64,000 nucleotides of DNA from Magnolia sinica (taxonomy: Eukaryota; Streptophyta; Magnoliopsida; Magnoliales; Magnoliaceae): NCBI RefSeq assembly GCF_029962835.1, contig NC_080588.1, positions 45,429,001 to 45,493,000 of the forward strand, in the 5' to 3' direction. Below the pieces are notes generated by a model. The model was not told where the DNA came from. It searched no databases and worked only from the letters and a program-made list of their open reading frames with translations. The position numbers were made by a program, and so were the translations under genes. This document shows positions 58,048 to 64,000 of the stretch, piece after piece (positions within the stretch are counted from its first letter, which is position 1; every line of letters starts with the position of its first letter).

Positions 58048-59055
58048 GTCGGATACGCACCTAATAAGTTACTTTTTAACTTAGGTTAAGTTAATAAGTA
58101 ACTTATTTATGTTAGTTTGATAAGAATGGTTGTAAAAGTAACTTTTGTGATGAAAGTTGCTTTTTATTTTGCTTTTCAACTTTGAATTTTCTACCTCTCT
58201 TTTTCTTTCTCCTCGTGTAATGAATGGTCCGTACTAAAGGAGTCCCCACATGATGGGTGGTCCACATGATGTGTGGCCCACATGATGGACGGTCCACATC
58301 AAAGGTGGGCCCCACATTATGGATGACCCACATGATGAATTGTCCACATCAAATGTAGGCTCCTAATAATGAATGAATGGTCCACAGCCAAAGCAAGCTC
58401 TACGTGATGAATGACCCACATTAAAGGTGGGGCCAGTAGGATGGATGGTGTATATCAAAGGTGGGCTCCACATGAGGGGCGGTGCATGCTAAAGGTTGCC
58501 CCACATGATGGGCGGTGCATGCTGAAGGTTGCCCCACATGATGATCAATAACATTAAAGATGGGCCTCACATGATGGATGACTCGCATTAAGGTGGGCCC
58601 GGACTTCAAAGTTGGGCCTTGCATGATGAACAGTCCACATTAAAGGCGGGCTCACATGATGGACAATCCACATCCAAGGTGGGCCCCACATAATGGATAA
58701 CCCACATAGAAGGTGGGCCCCACAAGGTGGATGGTCCACATTGAAGGTAAGCCCCTAACAATGGACAGTTAACTTTAAAGATAGGACCAAGGTGGGCCCA
58801 ACATAATGAACGATCCACATTGGGCCATATTATGGATGATAGATATTAAAGGTGAACTCGATAAACTTATAAAGGAAAAAGTAATGATGTTATATTTGAA
58901 ATGAAACATGTTTAAAAAAAAAAAAAAAAACTTTTTGGCTAATAAGTGCGTTGTTTACACAACAGACTTATGTATCCAATAAGTATAAATCAAGATAAGC
59001 TACTTGAGGCATAAGTAGCTTATCTAAAGTAATTTACAATCCAAACGCCTCTTTC
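58048..59055. mobile_element. Minisatellite-bearing element, copy 1
   Basis: Left end like GGGTCGGATACGCACCTAAT followed by AAGTTACTTTT motifs; right end GTAATTTACAATCCAAACGC followed by CTC. The ends are imperfect inverted complements of a GGGCGTTTGGAT type. The core is a GTGGGCCCCACATGATGG minisatellite (58222-58858), then a poly-A tract (about 58915) and GATAAGCTACTT motifs. No coding capacity. Confidence 0.55.
58222..58858. repeat. Minisatellite, ~36-42 bp units, block A
   Basis: About sixteen degenerate units of GGTGGGCCCCACATGATGG followed by ATGGTCCACATCAAA. Short minus-strand frames across it (58112-58818) encode Cys/Trp/His-rich repetitive peptides and are not genes. Confidence 0.8.
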
Positions 59056-59110
59056 AAGACCACCAAATAAGTTCCTTTGTAACTTATGTTAAGTCATTAA
59101 GTTACTTTTT

Positions 59111-59300
59111 TCATTTAAATTAGTTTGGTGAACATGATTATTAAAGTAATTTATATGCTTAAAGCTACTTATTTTTATATATAATTTTTTCTTTCTTTTA
59201 AACTTTTCATTTAAGTTAGTTTGGTGAACATGATTATTAAAGTAATTTATGTGCTTAAAGCTACTTATTTTCATATATAATTTTTTTTTCTTTTAAACTT
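59111..59300. repeat. Tandem duplication, 96-bp unit
   Basis: Two near-identical units start at 59111 and 59207, each with TAGTTTGGTGAACATGATTA and CTTAAAGCTACTTATTT. The minus-strand frame 59089-59274 merely reads the same 23-residue peptide twice. Confidence 0.8.
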
Positions 59301-59318
59301 TTAATCTCTCTCTCTCTC

Positions 59319-59955
59319 ACGGTCCATATCAAAGGAGGCCCCACATGATAGACCATCCACATTGAAGGTGGGGTCCACACAATGAATGGTCAACATCAAA
59401 GGTGGGCCCCATATGATGGATCACCCATATTAAAGTAAGCTCACATAATGGATGGTTCACATCAAAGGTTGACCCTAATGATAAATGATTCACATCCAAG
59501 GTGAGCCCACATAAAAAGCAACCCACATTGAAGGTGGAGCCCACATGATAGATGATCTACATCAAAGGCGGGCTCCACATGATGGCAAATAATAATGGTG
59601 GCCTCCACATGATGGATGGTCCACATCAAAGGTCAATCCTAATGATAAATGACCTACATCCAAGGCAAGCCACATGACTAATGGCCCACATTAGAGGTGG
59701 GGCCCATATGACGGACACGTACATCAAAGTTGGGCTCCACATGATGGGCAGTGAATATTGAAAGTGGGCCCACATGATGGATCACCAGCATCAAAGGTGG
59801 GCCCTACATAATGGACAATTTACATTAAAGGTCGGCCCCTAATGATGAATGGCCCCATATCTAATGTTGGCCCTACATGATGGGCGACCCACATCAAAGG
59901 TGAGGCCCATATAATGTACGATTTATATCAAAGGTTGGCCCCACGTGATGGAGGG
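59319..59955. repeat. Minisatellite, ~36-42 bp units, block B
   Basis: Same unit as block A (GTGGGCCCCATATGATGGAT, then CACCCATATTAAAG and variants), again about sixteen degenerate copies, preceded by a TCTCTCTCTC tract. Confidence 0.8.
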
Positions 59956-60011
59956 TGGGTGTGAGGGAGACCAAACAAATTTGAGGGATAAATATTTATG
60001 ATGTTGGAAGT

Positions 60012-60813
60012 TGTTGTGGGTAAAAATGGTCTGACCACTCATGGGGTCGGCTGGAACTCACGAGCACATGCTTCTGAGTTAAAGGGGCTCCTGAACAATC
60101 ATTCCAGATCGTTCTAGGAAGAAGTCAAACTTTACACTCTTGAGCCTTGTCCTTGCCATTATACATATTCGAGCTTCAACCAAGCTTATCTGTTTGAGCC
60201 TCGACCAAGCTTATATGTGTATCTTTAGAGATAGTCCAATTGTACGCGACCAGAAGATAACCAGGAGACTGATCAGCTCGATGAGATTAATAGGACGGCC
60301 TATCAAGAATAGTACGTATCGTCGAGGAGACGGGTCCATGGGTTCGCTTCTTATGCTTGGATCATAGATGAATTGTAGTACATGATGAGTCGATCGGATG
60401 GAAATCTGCTCGGTCAACCTTCAAATCAGCTCAACTCGACTCTAGCCTGAACAATTGAGAGTTCAGCTCAGCTCGGCCCCAACTACCCGTTGCATGATTC
60501 AAGGGTCAACTATATCAACACTTATCATTTACATAAATCTCACGTAACGATTGAAAAATTGAAGCCAAGATTGCGCCTAAGATCACGAACTAATTCTCAC
60601 CTACCTTCACTATACATAAGGGGTTCACCTACATGAAAAGGTACTCAAAATCTCTCACCGGAAACCCCTTGACATTACCAGACCCATATTCGTAGCTTGA
60701 CTTTGGCATCGGAGGGTCCCCTGCTTTAGCCAGGGTCTCCTTTGTCTTTTTCTTGTGCAGGTGCTTGAAGGTCCAACAGCTCAGCGATGGTGAACCGGAT
60801 TTTAGCATCAATA
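60012..60813 (+). mobile_element. Solo LTR (gypsy-like) inside copy 2
   Basis: Begins TGTTGTGGGTAAAAATGG and ends TTTTAGCATCAATA. Flanks GAAGT and GAAGC are a probable 5-bp duplication with one change. Contains GCTCAGCTCGGCCCC, a CACTATACATAAGGGG promoter-like region (about 60607) and TCTCACCGGAAACCCCTTGA, all typical of plant gypsy (Tat/Athila-type) LTRs. No primer site follows, so it is solo. Confidence 0.5.
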
Positions 60814-61047
60814 GAAGCTAAACATGCTTTTCTACTTTTTGGTTGATAAGTTTGTTGTTTATAAAACATATTTATCTATTGAATAGGTAGAAATCAAGAT
60901 AAGCTACTTATGATATAAATAGATTATGTGTGTCACGACATACACAAACAATTGAAAGGGATTAAGCTAAGCTATTTACCATTCCAAAACCAACTACTAG
61001 TACTACAAAAGAACTCTTTTTTGTAAAGATGAATGATCACGTACAAG

Positions 61048-63952
61048 TAGAGTTGTACACGAGCAGAGTTAGCTCAATAACTCGCTCGACTCGACTCGAA
61101 AAAGCTTAACTCGACTCGGATCGAAACTGTGTTCGAACCGAGTCGAGCCATTTTTTGGGAGCTCAGAACATTTCGAGTCAAGTCCGAGCTGGACCTAGCT
61201 TGACTTGGCTCGACTCAGTATTGAGCTTAACTCGACTCAACTCGAATCGAGTTTTAAGTACATATATAAGGGCTTTAAAAAAAAAAAAAAAAAAAACCCT
61301 TATTCGCCCGACCCTAACCCATTTCGCCCAACCCAGCGAGTGTTTAGAGCCCAAATCACCCGACCCTAACTCATTTCTCTATCCCTTTCACCCAAATCGG
61401 TCGTCCGTTCACCCAATACTCTCGCCATTCTCCACCGCCTGGCAAAATTCCTCCTTCTAGCGTTTGTCTGGACGACCTCCTCTCCCAAAGTGAGTCCTCT
61501 TAGTGAGGGTCAAATATTACATATTAAACCCCAGTTATTACCTGATTTTATGTACATGACAATGTTTAACGTTTTATTTTAATCATGTTTTTGTTGCAAT
61601 GTGAATTTAAGAGCTTGGATTGAAAAAGGTGTTAAAAGCATGGATTTGATGCTCAAGAATCACCAGGCAAGGGACGGATCTTAGGGGACCGAGATCGAAG
61701 AATTCACACGCCAAAGATTCGAGAAAACTCAGTGATTGAAGTGAAAGGGGTCTGAAAATCATCCTGAATACAAGATCACAGGGTTCCCACCATCCGTTTA
61801 GCTTAAAACTTTATATCTGGCTTGAGGACCCCAAATTAACCGTACACGTCGAAATTCAGCCCTTGAATCCTTGTGGAAGTTACCCAACGAACAGATCAAC
61901 CTATAAATCATTGATTTGGGACCCACCTGATATCTGGATATGCTTCAATTTAGGTCTCAACCCCTTAAATTGGATAGAGGAGAGGATGAACGGAGCGAAT
62001 TTCTCATAAACATCACAGTCAGGTTGACCCCACCTAGGGATGTGCGTGTGCACAGCAGGTGCACACACGCACCGCACCGGACCGAGAAATCCGGTCAAGG
62101 GTCATTGACACGACCCGAATTGCGTTTTCGCAACAGCTAGCGGACTCACATTCGCTGGGACGTTTAGTGGGCCACCACTATCGCTCGTACGGACGATCCG
62201 GACCGTCCATTTGATCCAGGGGGTGGCCAAGATCATACCCATGGTGATCTTTTGGTTCCATACACGTGTACACACGCAGATCGCCACCAAACGCAAGATG
62301 AACGGCACGGTGATTTGATACAGTCGGCCACACCAAAACTTGACCAAAACTACCCCTTTATGACTGAAATCTCGCCGGGAATCCAATGGACGGGGTGGAT
62401 TTCTCAAAAACAACACTGTGGAGACCACCGAGCATCTCAACGGAAGGAATTTCGCAAGATCGCACGTTCTGGAAGAACGGGACTTCTGGGCAGTTGTACG
62501 ACCACGATCGCAGTCGGATATGTGATCCGGACCGTCCAAAAGATGCAGAGGGTGGGCTTGAACCCCACCGTGGAGTCAGAATTGAGGTTTGGGACGATTA
62601 GCGTCCCAAAACTCATTTCAAACGCAAGTTCTTCTGCGTTTTCACGTGCGCGATAGGTGTTGTGTAAAGAGCCTTCGCAGGCAGTTTCTAAAAACGCCCA
62701 ACCATCGACTGTATATCCCTTATAAAAGGGAGGACGTGCGCAAGCTGTGGGGAGCATCAGGAAGGAGAACGTGTGAAGAGCAAGGGAGAGAGAGAGAGAA
62801 AGAAAGTGAAAGCCATCATTAGAGTTTTTTTTTTTTTTCTTCCCTTAGTTTATTTTATGATTTATTTAGAGATTTTAGTCAATCATGTCTATGATCGGCT
62901 AAACCTCTTAGATAGGGTTAAGAGGTGAAGCTTGTAGTGTGATGGGTGTGTTTGGTTGCTTTGATTCATGTTGATGAACCTTCTTTGATTTTAATTTGAT
63001 TATAAGATATATTTTCAGTTTTTAATGGTTTATTGTGACTTAAATTACAATAGATCTGCGATAGCTTTGAGTATGTTCTTTTTATTATTATGATTATGAA
63101 GTTAGGAAGCTCTGTTGTTCACCATCGTCTCATGGATATGGTTGGATGATAGAATCCTTCCCTACGTTCATAACTCTCTTGGATTGAGTGTGGGTTGGTT
63201 AAATTCTGTTTTTTGTTTTGTCTCACGGGCATAGTTTTGTGATGGAATCAATTCTAATTCTCATACTTATCATCTCTTGAAAACTGGATCAAAGGAAGTT
63301 TAGATTTGATTTTTAATGTTATATCTTCCAATTAGATGAAGATGAGACTCTAAATCCAGTTGTGTTCTTGAATTAAGCATAGATCTCCCTAATTTCTACA
63401 AGTGAATCCTTAGAATCCCTAGTTTCCCATCTTTAAATTTCACAAGTTTTAGTTAAAATTATTCACCATTATTCTCTTAAAATTTCTTAGTTCAGATTAC
63501 ATATACTTTTAGTTCTAGTTCTGGTTACTTTCAGATTATGTACAAGGTTCAATTCTTATGGATTCAACTTCGGTCTTACCGAGATTATTACTACATCGCA
63601 GCCCTATACTTGAGGTAGTGAACACCTCTCCTCCCCTTTCTCCATTTTTTTCGGCAAGTAGCGTCCATCTAAGTAGCGGAACCTATCCGACTAGTAACCG
63701 CTGGCTAGGTGGCTCTGGTACAGTCGGACGAACATCTGGTTTAGTCGAACGAGCCCATCCGACTAGCGACCACTTGACTCGAAAACTCAGATTGAACTCG
63801 ACTCGAACTGGACCAAGCTGCTAGCCGAGCCAAGCACAAGCTGTTACAAAGCTTGAAGGCTAAGCCGAGCCGAGCAGGAACTAAGACTCAAGCTGCCTAG
63901 TCAAGCACGAGCCGGGCAAAGCTCGGCTCAGCTTGACTCATGTACAACTCTA
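61048..63952. mobile_element. hAT-like element with 8-bp TSD, hosting a solo LTR
   Basis: Left end TAGAGTTGTACACGAG, right end ACTCATGTACAACTCTA, flanked by exact 8-bp duplications CGTACAAG (61040-61047, 63953-63960). The subterminal zones are packed with CTCGACTCGA (left) and GCCGAGCCGAGC (right) motifs. A 20-A run is at about 61278. Removing the inserted LTR and its 5-bp duplication leaves about 776 bp of original element, with no transposase. Confidence 0.8.
61501..63624 (+). mobile_element. Solo LTR related to the LARD-like element
   Basis: Flanked by exact 5-bp duplications CCTCT (61496-61500, 63625-63629). It starts TAGTGAGGGTCAAATATTAC (expected TGTTGAGGG) and ends GAGGTAGTGAACA. Reversed, its terminal 100 bp match the LTR at 28608 (CTGCGATGTAGTAATAATCT, GGTAAGACCG). 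It is 2124 bp against about 1300 bp; the extra length lies mainly in 61750-62800, a GC-richer block with several overlapping open frames on both strands that I do not call. A transcript-start-like CTTATAAAAGGG is at about 62718. Confidence 0.75.
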
Positions 63953-64000
63953 CGTACAAGTGATTTATGGGGAGAGATTGTACATCGTGATCCATCATTT

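Larger units (their letters stand above)
59056..60990. mobile_element. Minisatellite-bearing element, copy 2, split by an LTR
   Basis: Left part 59056-60011, right part about 60814-60990. The same left motifs as copy 1 (TAAGTTNCTTTNTAACTT), a second minisatellite block, and right-hand motifs TTTTTGGTTGATAAGTTTG and ATCAAGATAAGCTACTTA matching copy 1 at 58930-59010. Interrupted by the LTR at 60012. Confidence 0.5.

Noticed and set aside
59089-59274. 61-codon minus-strand frame with a duplicated peptide
   Set aside because: It simply reads the 96-bp tandem duplication twice.
58112-59544. Series of minus-strand frames rich in Cys, Trp, His and Gly that look like a zinc-finger repeat protein
   Set aside because: The frames follow the minisatellite unit, switch phase between units and vanish outside the array.
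58222-59955. Regularly spaced repeat array considered as CRISPR
   Set aside because: Units are contiguous and degenerate without unique spacers, and the context is a plant nuclear genome.
62102-62757. 145-, 134- and 106-codon frames on both strands within the solo LTR
   Set aside because: They overlap in opposite orientations inside an LTR, in a GC-richer block with few stops by chance; no motif recognised.
1-64000. tRNA, rRNA and other structured RNA genes
   Set aside because: No tRNA-like box A/box B pair with a foldable cloverleaf and no rRNA stretch was recognised; the tRNA-like matches are retrotransposon primer-binding sites.

Overview
This is a plant nuclear window that is almost entirely repetitive DNA. 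Evidence: LTR retrotransposons with plant-type primer-binding sites and 5-bp target duplications, CACTA, hAT and Mutator-like termini, long AT-rich stretches, and one exon of a plant leucine-rich-repeat receptor-like kinase. Two dozen foldback repeats built on a GTGGGCCCACC...CCATCCATTTT vocabulary, together with thick TE nesting, remind me of magnoliid genomes, but I cannot prove the taxon. No tRNA, rRNA, CRISPR or bacterial-type operon is seen.

Left third (1-22900). A Ty1/copia-like LTR remnant comes first. A 10-kb span follows (3542-13556), bracketed by inverted CACTA-type ends with GTCGC-rich subterminal repeats and filled with foldback elements, an LTR fragment, a degenerate ~50-bp array and an 820-bp GGAT microsatellite. 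Next are degraded retroelement LTRs and more foldback copies, some nested with 9-bp target duplications, one short possible gene start at 19369, and small MITEs.

Middle (22900-51700) is a nest of retrotransposons whose layers can be read from exact target duplications. The oldest layer is a decayed Ty3/gypsy Tat-like element: integrase on the plus strand, then a long antisense accessory frame resembling a plant mobile domain. Into it (TSD CTTAT) went a minus-strand, non-autonomous LARD-like element (28608-50618) with a tRNA-Asp-type primer site and a 706-codon frame lacking any domain I recognise. Into that went a minus-strand 3.4-kb Tekay-like solo LTR (TSD ATCCA) and a plus-strand 11.8-kb Tekay-like element (TSD GAATT). 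The last has 3.2-kb LTRs, a gag-protease frame and an extra open frame upstream of gag resembling the plant transposon-associated (Transposase_32-like) domain, but no reverse transcriptase, RNase H or integrase.

Right part (51700-64000). More foldback copies (one with a clear 9-bp duplication), a hAT-like element with an 8-bp duplication, and then the only convincing host gene: the last exon, on the minus strand (57368-57897), of a probable inactive LRR receptor-like kinase of the At5g67200 type. Its upstream exon is not in the window, so the >6 kb to its right would be intron. That stretch holds two copies of a minisatellite-bearing element, a solo LTR, and a hAT-like element that itself carries a 2.1-kb solo LTR.

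Nearly all short open frames in the window are by-products of these repeats. The coding potential that carries information is broken mostly by nonsense changes explicable as C-to-T transitions, which fits decay of methylated retrotransposons.
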